Shown piece after piece: positions 11,798 to 24,475 of a stretch of DNA of 64,000 nucleotides. The notes under the pieces are model-generated. The model was given only the letters and a program-made list of their open reading frames with translations. It was not told the origin of the DNA and did not search any database. The stretch's first letter is position 1. The number at the start of each line of letters is the position of its first letter. This DNA is from Nageia nagi (taxonomy: Eukaryota; Pinophyta): assembly GCA_050084985.1 (NCBI GenBank), contig JBITNC010000001.1, positions 9,486,001-9,550,000 of the forward strand, in the 5' to 3' direction. The translations under genes were made by a program, and so were the position numbers.

Positions 11798-12350
11798 GAT
11801 ACATAGTGAGTTGCATCATCCATTGATGATGAGTCAATTTCAATAATCTACTTATGGCTATATCATTGATTTTTATTTTAAATGAGTGAACTCTCACTAG
11901 TTGTATTGATGGCTATCAACGGTCATACATTTGTATGTCCATGACCCTAAGATATTATGCTTTATATGGTTCAAAGTAAAAGTAATGTGGATACATAATA
12001 AGTTACATCATCCATTTAGGATGAATCAATTTCAACATCTTGCTCATGTTTGCATCACTAGTTTAAATTTTAAGTGAGTGAACTCTCACTAGCCGTACAG
12101 ATGGCTATCAATGGTCATACATTTGTATGTCTATGACCTTGGTACATTATGCTTTGTATTTTTAAAATAAAAAACCATGCAGATACACAAAAATTTGCAT
12201 TTTACCATTGAGTATGGATCAATATCAACATACTTCTCATGGTTGCATTATTGATTTAAATTTTAAATGAGTGAACTCTCACTAGCTATATTGATGACCA
12301 TCAACAACCTAGCATTTATATATCCTTGGTCTATATACATTATACTAACT
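11798..12350 (-). repeat. Three tandem copies of a ~192-bp repeat in the retrotransposon 3' region
   Basis: Units start at 11,798, 11,990 and 12,182 ('gatacat/ca...'), a spacing of exactly 192 bp. Each contains 'gagtgaactctcactag' and 'tcaacggtcatacatttgta'-like landmarks; the third is the most diverged. Tandem repeats between pol and the 3' LTR are known from plant Tat/Ogre-type elements, where they can seed satellite DNA. A further copy lies at 1-225. Confidence 0.85.
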
Positions 12351-12599
12351 TTTTCATTTTTTATTTTTCCATTAATTTTTTTTATGCTAGAGGTAGTGTG
12401 CAAACAATAATGCATGCCACTAACTACATTGTAATATGAAAGTAACTATAGAAATGAAAATGAAAACTAAAATACATGTACCTTGCACAAAATATTCATT
12501 ATTTTACAAGGCACAGAGCCACTATCTCACATAAAGAAGAATTTAAGGTGCATGGAGATGAAGTTTTTTGGTTATTCATTTTCTTTCCATGGATGATAA

Positions 12600-13560
12600 T
12601 TTGTAATCTCCTAATCTTATTGCTTCATTTACAATAAATGGTTCCAACCAATTTGGTACAAATTTTCCTTTTACTTAATCATTTGCAATTATCTTATTAA
12701 TATTTTCATTTATCACCAAATCTCCCACTTTGAATTCCTTTGGTTTGATATTCTTTCCAAATTGCCTCTTAAACTTTGCATGATAAGCTTTCTGATGTTT
12801 AATTTCCTTTATTCTCTTCTCATCAAGTGATTCCAACTATTGCAATCTACCCTTTCTTACCTCTTCATTTGATATTTATCCTTTCAATGAGATTCTTAAG
12901 GATGGAAACTATAGTTCTAGTGGTACTACAATTTCATATCCATATATTAATAAAAATAGTGTTTCATCAATGGCTATTCTAATATTTATTTTATATTCCC
13001 ACAATTCATAAGATAACTGTTCATGCTAATCTACCTTGTATCTATCCCAAGTATTTGATAAAATACTTTTGATGGTTTTATTTAATGCTTTTGCTTGACC
13101 ATTCCCTTAAGGATAATAAATTGAAAAAATGTTTGAAAAATATAAAAACTTTTTACAAAAGGCTTTATGTCTTTATCTTTGAAATTTGGCCCATTATCCA
13201 TGATCAACCTTTGTATAACTCCAAATCTGGTGATGATATTCTCTATCAAGAATGCAATGATCTTATCTTGTGTGAATTATTTAATTTAATGGATTTAACC
13301 CATTTTGTGGTAAACTATGTAGGTATGATAATAAATTTGTGACCTTCCCTTGAATGTGGATTTATAAGCCTAATCAAATCTATACCCTATGTTGCAAATG
13401 ACAATGCAATTTATTGATTGGTTGTTTCTTTAAATCTAAATGCTTTTGACATTATAAAGTAGGTCTTAACATGATTTTTCCAATCCTCTTCCATTGTAGG
13501 CCAATAGTAACCAATTAGTAAAATCTTAGTGTACAATGCTTTTGCATGAAAAATATCCTC
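12600..13560 (-). pseudogene. Integrase relic of the outer element
   Basis: The integrase core (DDE-type, inserts cDNA into the host genome) is recognisable in shifting minus-strand frames. TTKWVKSIKLNN near 13,290 corresponds to the 'DYFTKWVEA' region with the first aspartate lost. IMDNGPNFKDKDIKAFCKKF near 13,150-13,205 contains the second catalytic aspartate (the 'xDNGxxF' motif). YYPKGM near 13,105 corresponds to 'YYPQGNGQ'. The C-terminal part runs to about 12,600. Several stops and frameshifts make it nonfunctional. Confidence 0.75.
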
Positions 13561-13869
13561 TAGATAACCCATCATGTGTTCTAATGTTGTTGTTGTTTCA
13601 TGTTGTGTTAGACATATTAAAAGAGCACCATCAAATTACATTTTATATAAAACTTTCACCAATAATAACATACTTTATAGTTGTCCTCTTTAATCTAACT
13701 CTTTCATTTCTATCATAACTTGAAGGAATTGTTTGATCTTTTAAATAATTATAAATATCAACATACCATTATTCAGAATAATTTTCTAGATCAAGGTGGA
13801 ATACATGTATTTTCTCTATGTGATCAAGGTAAGAAGGTGTAGCAAGATTTCTAATATTAAGGATGGTTT

Positions 13870-14302
13870 TTAATCTTCTATCTCAATTAGTTCCAATGAA
13901 GTTTCACTTGCCATTGCATTTGCATACTTGTTATTATTCATTAGAATATTTTGAATATTGTACCTATTAAACTCATCAAGTAGTTCAACAACTATTATCT
14001 TATATGGATTTAACTTCTCATCCTTTGTATTGTATGTATCATTAACTTTATTTACCACAAGTTTATGAATCACCATATATTTCTAAATCTTTTTATATTC
14101 AAAGTTTAGCTACTTTTGATCCCAAAATTAGAGCTTCATACTCTGACATGTTATTAGTGCACTCAAATCTAATTTTATAAGCCATAGAAATTATCTCATT
14201 GGTAAGTGATAGTAAAACAATATCTACCCTTGCTTTGTAAGAACATTTTGATCCATGAAAATATAAGGTATATGTTGTATGTTCATCTTCCATGTAGCAC
14301 AC
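13870..14302 (-). pseudogene. Second (archaeal-like) RNase H relic of the outer element
   Basis: Type I RNase H fold downstream of the RT-linked RNase H, typical of Tat elements. The minus strand reads YTLYFHGSKCSYKARVDIVL, where intact domains have YFDGS, so the first catalytic Asp has become His. Then come FECTNNMSEYEALILGSKVA (14,108-14,167), with the catalytic Glu kept, and after a frame break LVVNKVNDTYNTKDEKLNPY near 14,000-14,060, with NNNKYANAMAS near 13,905-13,935 (normally NxxADALAS). The nested element ends only 22 bp upstream of this coding region. Confidence 0.75.
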
Positions 14303-14324
14303 TAACTCATCTGGTGTTGATCAA

Positions 14325-16261
14325 TGTAATATAACCTTAAGGGTTTGGTTTGGTTATGTTCTTCATTTCTTGCAATAGAAGGGTATTTGAAAGAGAAGAA
14401 GATGGTGGGGATGCACTCTTGTTGGTTTTCTTCTCAATCTCTAGGTTTTAGGTTAGTTCCTATCTATTATGAAGGTTAAAAGCAATACGAAAGAGATAAA
14501 ATATTAAGAGTAATAGGAAAGAGATGGACACATTAAAGTAAAAATAAACTAAAACTAGATAGCCCAAGAATTGCAACACAAGAAACAATCCATAAACAAG
14601 ATTAAGAATAGTAAACTATCTTACTCTTAGGGTATCATAATCACAATACATAGCCACAACTTAATATAACACTTCATACATAACATTCACAAAGAGTACA
14701 TGTTGCAAAGGGCAAAGCATTATTAATTTGCATTATCATATACAAAAGCATCTTACAAACTTGGGAAAATTTGTTAGAATGTTCAACCTTTTGGACTTAC
14801 AATAGTCCATTATTTATATATTTAAATCACCAATTGGGTGGTTTTTCACTATTAATACACTTAACTATTCTATCTGATTGAATATAGTAAAAGAAACTAT
14901 TTACAAATATACAATTATAATTACAACTATGTTAGATTACATAGTGAATGAGTATAAGCTACACCAAGGTCTAGAGATTTGAAGTTTCTAAGTCATTGTA
15001 CTTATTGAGCTACAACCTTTTTGATTTTTCATTGACTACATTCTCTTAGGTCTATAGTTGATTAAAGATGCATTGTGTGTAGGCTTGATTGGTATGATTT
15101 GGCACTATATTCTATTGGTAGCTATCTACTTCTTTGCAACCATTAATGATAAGCACTATCATTTTTGGTTGCATGGAATAATGAGTGAAATGAATAGTAT
15201 ATCATTGAATTATTGAGAGAAAATACTACTATCATGTAGAAATAAGTCATGGTCAACACATTGATAGAGCTTCAAGAGTCAAACACTCATGATCAAGTGG
15301 ACCCAAGTGTTCCTCCCTACCCATTATTCCTTCTTCTATTTAGCAGGTTTTATTTATCTTCAATGAGTTCTAATCATGGTTGGGATTCAATTAACACCTA
15401 TCAATTTTAGGAAAAATATGTGATGTCATCATTCAAAATTGGTGGGTTCTATTTAATTGTCTTCATGAAATACTTCCTGCTAAATGTGGTACTACCTATC
15501 ACTTACTATCTTAGGACCCATTGAATTTGGGCAAAAGTTGTTATGTCATCACTTAAAATTGATGAGTTCTATTTAATTATCCTTTTGAAATATTTCCCAC
15601 TTAATGACATACTACTCATTGAATGTCATATCTCCCATTGAATGTGAGCAAAAAGTATAACATTATCATTCAAAATCAATAAGCTCTATCTAATTATTTT
15701 CATGAAATACTTCCTATGGATTTTCGATGTATGATGGAGACTTTGTTTTGGAAATTGATGGGCTCTACAAAATCTCCCTTTGGTGACTTGGATTGAATTA
15801 GGATCTTATTTACAATAATTCCAAAAACTTCTATACTTCTATAACTCCCAAATTTTGACTTAGATACTTACTTCCCTAATAGATTACAATACTACTTGGA
15901 TATAGTACATTAGTTCCCAAACATGATTTAGACAAAGTTTCAATAACCTATGACTCTTTTTTTATATACAATTACCAAAAAAATGGTTAAATTGACTAAT
16001 ACTAATTCTTGATACTTAATATAGCACCCACTAAATAGCATCTTATACTTTTGAAGCAAAAATGGTTAAGATTGACATAATATAAAATAGTACCCAAAAT
16101 TTATCTTGACCAAATTTTGATAAAAAGACTAAGTACATGGAAAAGACTAATATGAAAGGGAAAAAGGAGGTAGGAATTAGGAAAGATTTATTGAAATGAA
16201 TAAAAAATAAGGAATACTAGAATATTACCCTATTACTAGAGTATAATTCTAAAAGAATACA
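14325..16261 (-). repeat. 3' LTR of the nested element, ~1.94 kb
   Basis: Starts TGTAATATAACC and ends near AATACA on the plus strand. It aligns over its full length with 26,614-28,531 at roughly 90% identity by eye; both contain 'acatgttgcaaagggcaaag' and 'caccaattgggtggt'. Confidence 0.9.
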
Positions 16262-19200
16262 ATCTTTTGGTAGCTCTCGAGGGCTTCACCTGCTAGAGAA
16301 TAGAACCCTCTAGTTGTCACTCCCACCTACTTGTCCAGTGAAGCTTTTGTAGGAGTCTCATGCGATAGAATTAGCTCTATAGGGAGGAAGGATTGAATCT
16401 TATTATTCAAATCCTTCATGTCCTAATAATTAACTTGTGATAAAATAGGGGAAGCTTATATCTTCACTATATCTGCTCTTAACCCTGTTAGCACATTCTC
16501 CAACATCCCACCATGTAGGAATCTTGCAATTACCTCCTAAGCAAGGCCATTTATTTGTTGTAGGTCTAAGATTTATTTCACAAAAAGAGATTGTTCTTAA
16601 AACTTAATGGTATTGGCCACCCATCTGGTAGCACTAACCTATATATCTTACTCCTCCCATAATTTAGGAGCTTTCAATTCTATCAAATAATGAAATAATT
16701 TATTAATAAAGCCAATTTTTGTAGTGAGCTAGTTTTTATTAATCTCCATATTGAATACTAGATTTTGGATTTCATAGATATCTTGAGTTCTCCTTAAAAA
16801 TGTTTACCTCAGTCTAAGAGTAATAACAACTATATCCCTTTTTGTAAGGGCTCTCAACTAGCTCTACATTCTTTCAAGTACTGACCTTGGTACATATAGA
16901 GCTAATTTATGAAGAGCAATTTGAGTAATGAATATTGGATGGCATGTTATGTTTGATTTTTTAATAAATGTAATTATGACAAACTTACCAGCTCTTATCC
17001 TATCTATTCCACCAGGGACTTCCTAAAGTCTCTTACAATCAATAGCTGCTACTACTTTTTGTAATTCTTCCTTGACTCTTAAACTTTAAGATCTTGTATT
17101 AGTTTATTTGCATTATCTAGCTTAGCTTTACTTTTGCTAGGATCTTTTCAAATTCTAACTTCTACTTCTCTAATTTTCCAAATAAATCTTTATTTTGGTT
17201 CTACAACCCTACAACTATTTTATCTTTAAGGGAGTAATCTTTTTTATACTAATCTATCTTCTTATTTAATTTATCTATCTTATTCTCCATGGCCTAGAGG
17301 TTCTTACTAGTCGCCATGAGAGTATTTACAAGGCATATTGATTGATTTATAGTTGAGGCACTTTGCACATTAACATTTATAATAGTCATGGGAGTAGTGT
17401 ATGTTTTCCTTCCATGAAAGGCATCTGGGTAATCTTAATATATCCTATATCTATAACTTTACTTAAAATTTTGGATCGTTGCTCTGAGATCATAGGGGTT
17501 TTATTGATAAAAGTTGTCTAATTAATGGATTCTACTATTTGAGTAGAAAAAATACTTTTAATTTTCTCTTGCAGGTTATAGAAAATGGAATAAAGAATGT
17601 TGCGGTGTACTTACACCTAAAGTAGATATTAGAGTTTGTTGTGTAGGCTCTACTACCTTTGTAGGAGTTGAATCCAAAACTTCAATCTCTTCTTCTTCTT
17701 CCTATAATGGCTTCTCTTTTTCAAGATCTTTATCCATTGGGATGGAGTCCTTTTTCTTCTTTGATTCTTCATCATCACTCGCCCTCCCTTAGGCTACTAA
17801 GGTACTACTCATACCAAGTATATTGCCCTACCTTATTGAATCTCAACCCCAGTTCTTTTGGTGCATCTTGATAGCTTACAATATCTATGCTTTGGGGCCT
17901 TTAGGTTTCTTTAGCATTAAGCATTCCTATTTCTCTCATCATGGACTTCCAAAATCTCTTGACTAACCTTTGGAGATAGGAAATAGTCTTTATTTCCCAA
18001 TTTTGTGTGGTCTAGGGTTTCTTTGTTAGCTTTTCCTCCTTCTCCAAGACTTGTTGTGATTATGCCAAAGTTTGAATTCTCCTTCTCTTCTTTGGAGAGG
18101 AATCTTGGGAAGTAGTAGTTGACTCTGATGATCTTTCTTATTCTTCATTAGCTTCCTTGATCTAGATGATTTTGGTTCTCTAGATTCTTTCATCTTTATT
18201 CCCCCTTCTAATTTCCCTTAAAAATTAGGTGGGAGAGGTTGTCCTATTTTTGGAAATGGTTCCTGTGCATACTAGGATTCCCAGTACTTATCATAGTTGG
18301 ATGCATCAAATAATATTTTTCAACATGGTGAATTTTAGTGGTGTATTCAAATATAAATTTGATAAAATAATGAATTTTTTGGGTCCCCAACCCAACTAAT
18401 CTATCAACTAGGTTAACACATCTGGGTACAAGGTAAATTCTTGACATCTAACCTCCTAGTTTTTGTATTTTTTTAATCCCCTCAAGGTTAACTAGAATTT
18501 ATTCAAGGTTCCAAACTCCCATTCCAAGGATGCCTCAACTTTATCTTCAGTATGATTTATAAAATATTCCACATGAGGCCTTGGATCATGAACAAAACAA
18601 GGTGCTTTTTATTTGACCTTATTAATTTTGTAACTTCCTTGATGATTCATACATCCATGGGGCTTCCACCATTTATAACTTAAAATTTTGTGTAATAAAA
18701 TCAGCTATACTATCTTTACTATTTATAATAAATAAATTTTTTGTAATAGTCAACATATTTACAATGGGTTTGAAATTACCCTCGAACCCATACTTAGTCT
18801 CTATAGCACACATCTACCTACCCATCTCTATAGAATACAGCTATGTAGTTACAAACTTAAATAGGAAAAAGGGCTTTTAAAAATATCCATACCTTATAAT
18901 CACAATATAGTCTTCAAAAAATATTAGTTGCCTATTTATTTTCTCCTTATAGCTCTTGAATGGTGCTCTAGTGTAGCTTGTTGGGAAGCTTCCTTGTTAA
19001 GATCTCCACCATTGGTGCATAAAACTTGCTTATAAATTCATAGTATGACCCATGCAACTTGTTCAATACTTGGACTCTTAAATCAATTGGATTTGGTCTA
19101 GTAGTCAAGGTAGTAGGCTCAAATTGCAATCCTACTTCCAAAATTTCTCATGGTTCTGATGGACTAGGAGCCACCAAAGATAAGAAGAATGTTTGAAATT

Positions 19201-20130
19201 TGATTTCTCAATTTAAAAAATATTTTTTATTATCCCATTTGAGATAAAAGTAGGGAATTCATAATAGATATGTTCCTCTATGATATTGTAAATCCATCCT
19301 CATCATGGCATCATCTGCTTCAATTTAGGTTTTTTTCCAAGAATGACCACCAATGCTTGTAACACCTTTCTATCTTATGCCTTCTCAAAGGAGGCAATGT
19401 CATAACTTTGCATGAGCTTTTTATTTCTCCCCTCATACCTCTCATCAATCTAGTTCAACATTTCATCCTCATTCTTATAAAAATCATTTCTTTCATGGTT
19501 AAGGTCAATCTAGTTTTTGATGTGAAAATTCTAATCAGCTGGGAATGAAATGCCTAAACCATAGAATTACGAGAGTAATCCAACACCAATTTGGGTTTAG
19601 AATTAGATTTCTATTCTTGTTGCTAATGTTTGAAAATATGATCTCATAACCCTTTTGGCTATTCCTAAGTGCAATAGTATACAACAACTCAAGATAGGTG
19701 AATGATTCATAGGGCACATAATAGGATAGGCCCTAATCAATCATCACATCTCTTTTGGATTCAGCAAGAGACTTCCCTTTACCCACAACCTTGAGCTTCA
19801 CATGTTGTAATAATATCTACATATGATCAACACACTAGGTATCCATGTGATTAATCACCCCTATATCCTTCCAGTTGATTCCAAGAGCATTTTCCAAGTA
19901 TTCATTTTGGATTGTAATCAAATCAGCATTTACCCCTTGATGTTCAACCTTAGTTGCTAGTATGGTCACCATCATGGTGTCTACAATCTTTTTTGCACCA
20001 TGAGTTTGCATTAAGAGTTTGAAATCTATCCATGTAAATGTTTACAACTCATTCCTTCCTTGCTCAATCCACTCTATAGGATCTAAGCTCTTGTTTGCTT
20101 TGAAAATGGCTAAGGAATGGGAAAGTGAGA
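16262..20130 (-). pseudogene. Extra ORF region downstream of integrase in the nested element
   Basis: About 3.9 kb on the pol strand between integrase and the 3' LTR with extensive coding-like but broken frames. Recognisable runs include DPIEWIEQGRNEL near 20,060-20,100, KLLMQTHGAKKIVDTMMVTI near 19,960-20,020, GINWKDIGVINHMDTQCVDH near 19,825-19,890 and SFTYLELLYTIALRNSQKGY near 19,645-19,705. Serine- and glutamate-rich segments follow towards 17,650. Plant gypsy elements of several lineages carry additional ORFs here, but I cannot assign this protein to a named family or function. Confidence 0.5.
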
Positions 20131-20519
20131 GAGTGTTTTATTTTCCTCAAGTATGTAGTGGATTCAATTAGTAATGGTAATTAATGTCTAAGGAATATTG
20201 GTATTTATGCATCACACAAAGTGGTGGATGATAGGTAGGGATATATTAACTTGAAGCATGCCAAATTCAAACTAGGAGATAAGGTGTAGTGGTTGGAAGA
20301 TCTAAGGAAATATTCTCCTTAAATGTTATCCTTTCAATTGATAGTTATTAGCAGATAAGTGCTAACTTCACACCATTCCTAATTAATGTTTCACATTAAT
20401 GAGTATCTACATCCTTGGGTATGTGTTTAGAATTAAAGAATGTACAAAAATAATTTTTTTTTAAAATAAACTATATACACTATATAGTTTTTAGTGGGTG
20501 TTATGAAATCATCCTATCA

Positions 20520-21610
20520 TCTAATAATGTTTCAAATAGATCTCATTAATTGGGATAGGAAATTCATGGGATTTGGTGATATCTTGTAATTTGAATGTGT
20601 TATTTTGCATAGCTTGAGTGATGATATAAGGCCCATTCCATAGGGATTTGAATTTACAATGTCTCCTAGGATTTGTTCTTTCCTCACTCATTTGAAGACA
20701 ATGTCTCCTACTTCAAACTTAACCTAGGAAGACTTCTTGTCAAACCATTTCTTGACTATTTGTTGATGATGCTGGAAAGACTCATATGCTTTGTTTTAAT
20801 CTTCTTCTAACTTAAGTAATTGATTAAACCTTACTTGTAATGGTTCAAATTCATAATCTTCCAATTCATGTAGAATTTATAATGTGCGTGACTTAAGATG
20901 AATTGGCAATATAGGTCTTTTACCATACACTAATGCATACAGGGATGTCTTGATAATTGATTTGATATTGATCTTGTCTACCCATAATTCATAGTCCAAT
21001 TGTGTATGCAATTATTTGGGATTTCCTTCAATCATTCTTTTGATGATATGAGTTAACTTCTTATTTATTGGCTCAACTAACCCATTCCCTTATGGGTAAT
21101 AATTTGAACATAATAACTAGTAGATCCCATATTCAGCAACAAAATCTAACAAATTATCTCTAATGAATGCAAGACCATTATCTAAGACAATAGTTTGTGA
21201 GATACCAAAATGAGTGATTATTCTTTTGATCATTTTCATTACCATCTCTTGATTTGCATTTTTACATGGCATAGCTTTTGAACATCTTGTAAAATAATCA
21301 ATTATAGTTAAGATAAACTTATGGCCTACTAAAGAATTAAGATTTATAACACTAATAAAGTTTAGACCCCATTGGTTAAAGGGTTCCTTAACCACTATAG
21401 GTTTAAGGGACATAGTTGCTTGCCTTCTTTTTCCCACAAATATGCTACATTTATCACCTTCTCAAGCTATCTTGAATGAATCTTAAAATATGGTAGGACA
21501 ATAGTACCTAACTTGTAATATTTTTGATGTTGTAGTTGGACCACTATAATGTCCTTTAGAGAATCAATAATGAAATTCATGCAATATTTTTTGAGCTTCA
21601 TCATTAGTTA
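20520..21610 (-). pseudogene. Integrase of the nested element
   Basis: Inserts element cDNA into the genome. One open stretch (21,117-21,437) carries FILTIIDYFTRCSKAMPCKN, with the first catalytic Asp in IIDYFTR, and ISQTIVLDNGLAFIRDN, with the second in LDNG. After a stop, NYYP*GNGLVEPINKKLTH matches the 'YYPQGNGxxE' motif with the third catalytic Glu. The C-terminal part retains WFDKKSS and FEVGDIVFK near 20,670-20,730. The domain is nearly complete, but several stops break it. Confidence 0.8.
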
Positions 21611-21829
21611 CACATCTTAATAAGTTTTGATCAAATTTTTTCCTATAGAGATGATCATTTATCATCACAAAATTCAAAGCTTGTAGCCTAAATCTCCTTC
21701 TTTGAAATCTATTGAGAGATTCAAGACATTTACTAGTCTAAAAATTAAAATAAAAAAAATTATTTTATCCAATAACTCTCTTCATTAAGATGTTGTTCAT
21801 CCTCTAGTATAACAATCATGTGTGAGGCT

Positions 21830-22400
21830 TCTACTATATTTTCATAGATATACCTACCTCTAATAATCTTGGGCGGTTTAATTTCTACATCATACTCCAT
21901 TATCTTAGTAATCCAACTACCTTTTCCTTCACCCAAATCTCCTTAAATGACATAATTTCTTACATCATGATGGATAGTAAATATAATGATCTTGTTATGG
22001 GATACATAATGCTTAAATTTTTAAAAGTCTTTTCATTATGGAAAATACTTATTTTTCTATAAATGAGTATATTTTTTGGTGTTGATGCAGTGTTTGGCTA
22101 TGAAAGGCAATTTGATGATCTTCTTTGTTATCATCTTTCTGTACTAGAATTGCAACAATGCTTTTCTCTGCTCCATATGCATACATGATGAAATCATTTT
22201 AAAATTAGGATTTTTTAAAATAGGATATTTTGTTATTAGTTTTTTTGATATCCTAAAAAGTTTGCTTTGCTTCTTTTGACCAAGAAAATACATCTTTCTT
22301 CAACATTGTAATAATTGGAGATACAATTTTTGAAAAATCATTGATGAATTTTCTAACAAAATTGATCTAGCTGAGGAAAGATTGCAAGGCCTTCTTATTT
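21830..22400 (-). pseudogene. RT-linked RNase H of the nested element
   Basis: The usual gypsy RNase H following RT. Readable minus-strand fragments, in different frames, are INFVRKFINDFSKI near 22,320-22,360, FSWSKEAKQTF near 22,260, FIMYAYGAEKSIVAILVQKD near 22,130-22,190, IAFHSQTLHQHQKIYSFIEK near 22,050-22,110 and GSWITKIMEYDVEIKPPK near 21,870-21,925. This domain is separate from the RNase H at 23,560-23,910, so the element has two. Confidence 0.7.
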
Positions 22401-22439
22401 TAAGGGAGTGGTAATGCTTCAATACCTTTTACTCTTTCT

Positions 22440-23110
22440 ATATCAATTGCCAATCCCTTTTCTAAGATAATATGTCCAAGTAATTTTCATTGGTTAACCA
22501 TAAAATAGACTTTTTAGAATTAATTGAAATCCCAAACTCTACACATTTTTCAAACACTTGTCTAAGATGTTCCAAGTGATCTTCTCTACTCTTATAAAAT
22601 ACTATGATATCATCTAAATATACTAGGATAATCTTATTTATTAGATCACCAAATGCATTGTCCATGGCCCTTTGAAAGGTAGCTCCCACATTAGAAAGAC
22701 CAAAGGGCATTATTTAAAAAGCAAATGTCTCCCATTTGGTTATGAATGTAGTTTTATTCTTATCATCATCTTTTACCTAAATCTAGTTGAATCCTTAATA
22801 ACCATAAATCATTGAAAAGTAGCAAGCTCCTACTACTATGTGCAGGATTTGTTCTAGGGGAGGAAGAGGATAATTATCTTTGAGAGACACTTGGTTTAGA
22901 TTTCTAAAATCTACACATAATCTAATCTCTCCACTCTTTTTTCTAACTGAGACTAGATTTGTAACCCAAGAAAAATTCTTGATAGGATAAATAATTTTTA
23001 AATCAATTAGTTCAATCAATTCCTACTTCATGGATTCTTTTATTTTTGGGTTAACTAGCTGTTATTTTTTTCTATATGGTTTAGCTTTTGGTTCAAGCTC
23101 AATGTTGTGT
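22440..23110 (-). pseudogene. Reverse transcriptase of the nested element
   Basis: Copies element RNA into DNA. Minus-strand motifs in order are NFSWVTNLVSVRKKSGEIRL, LCVDFRNLNQVSLKDNYPLP, then in the next frame MPFGLSNVGATFQRAMDNAF (22,651-22,710) and ILVYLDDIIVFYKSREDHLE. The catalytic YLDD is intact. A frame break between 22,710 and 22,795 removes the segment with the first catalytic aspartate. Confidence 0.85.
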
Positions 23111-23559
23111 TGGATGATATTTTTTCATATGTCTTAAGATCATGATAACTCTAAGTAATTACTTTTGAAAAATTATGATATATCTAAAATAATATCCTCT
23201 TCTCTTCATTAGAGCACTTTGATCCAGCTTTTATATATTTTCTAAGATCTACTTCTAGCTCAATATTACTCTCCTTCTTAATGGCTAAAGATTTGGCCTT
23301 CTAAATATCTTCTAAATAAAATAGTCTTTCAAAAGAGAGTAAACCTTTTGGTATGACATTATTTCTAAATTGAATTACATATAACTCTTGAAATTAGTTA
23401 GGTAATTCCTTAATACCAAAGGTATGAACTATTGGATGAAGATAAATATTTATAAAAAATTTGTAGCATTAAGCACTGATGGCCTACATTTAACTTTGAC
23501 TCCAAAAATTTCTCTTTTATAATGAGCAAGGTTATAATGTACCCCTTTACCAGCAAGTG

Positions 23560-23910
23560 TATTAGCTACTTGATTATACCTCCTAAGAATAGATATAAAA
23601 TTGATAGCCAATAATGACTCTAGTAAATACCACACTCTATTTCTATAGGTATTTAGATAATGATGTTTTGTACTAATCTAGTTTCTAAAATACTTTATGA
23701 CCATTTTAGAATCACCATACACAATCAAATATTTAATACCCATATTGATTACTTTTGATAACCTTAGATAAAGGTATTCATATTTAGTAGCATTATTTAT
23801 GCAAATCCATATGAATCTGAATGAGAATCTCTTTATAAGTCCCTCTGGTGATTTAAAAACAACACCAACTTCACATCCATGTTCACATATAGCTCCATCA
23901 AAGTACATTT
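23560..23910 (-). pseudogene. RNase H domain lying between protease and RT in the nested element
   Basis: A type I RNase H with all expected landmarks: MYFDGAICEHGCEVGVVFKS (first Asp), NNATKYEYLYLRLSKVINMG (Glu, corresponding to AEYEAL), YLIVYGDSKMVIKYF (second Asp), and after a short break ILRRYNQVANTLAGKG (corresponding to RxxNxxADxLA). The motif set resembles the archaeal-like second RNase H of plant Tat elements, but there it normally follows RT. Here it precedes RT by about 450 bp on the coding strand. Confidence 0.75.
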
Positions 23911-24221
23911 TCCATATCTCATGCTCCCTTTCACATGTGATTGATATTGTTTATATATTTTTATATAAATAATAGTTTCCCATGCCAACATTTGTGACTT
24001 GATAGTTGACATCATTTGCTAAAATAATTTTAGTTGTTAATAGTGACTCTATAAGTGTATCCCTTTCAAACACTTCTACAGGTTCAGGGCCATTCATAAA
24101 ATTTTTTTCTATGACCTTCTTGAGATTAACACTTTTGGTACCCTCATTTTAAAATCTTGACTTATTTATTTTATAAGGGAAGTAACAAATATGTATAATC
24201 TAAAGCTAGATACCCTTTGAA

Positions 24222-24475
24222 TTAGACAATAAAATCTCTAGATAAACAAATCCAAAACAAAGGTGGAAGATCAACAACAATAATATATTGGGTGATGCAA
24301 ATATCAAGGAATGCATTAAGAGTTATTGGCACTCCTTTAACACTATCAACAATATCTATAGAGGAAGAATTTAATTGTATGACACCATCAATGCACTTGG
24401 TGATATATAAATTCATTTCATTTGCAATAGCTTTAAGAATCATGATAATATTAGCTCTAGTATCTATCATATAGT
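24222..24475 (-). pseudogene. Aspartic protease of the nested element
   Basis: Retropepsin-like protease that would process the polyprotein. The minus strand starts MIDTRANIIMILKAIANEMN, matching the (L/I)DTGAxxxI active site with Gly replaced by Arg. It continues with GVPITLNAFLDICI and FWICLSRDFI, normally a 'xxLLGRDWI'-like C-terminal motif. Its place between gag and the RNase H/RT block supports the call. Confidence 0.65.

Noticed and set aside
11798-12350. CRISPR array
   Set aside because: The 192-bp units are contiguous tandem copies without unique spacers, inside a plant retrotransposon.
13085-13342. Plus-strand 85-codon frame
   Set aside because: Antisense to the integrase core of the outer element, whose minus-strand motifs (MDNGPNF and YYPKG) explain the sequence.
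24292-24474. Plus-strand 60-codon frame
   Set aside because: Antisense shadow of the nested element's protease.
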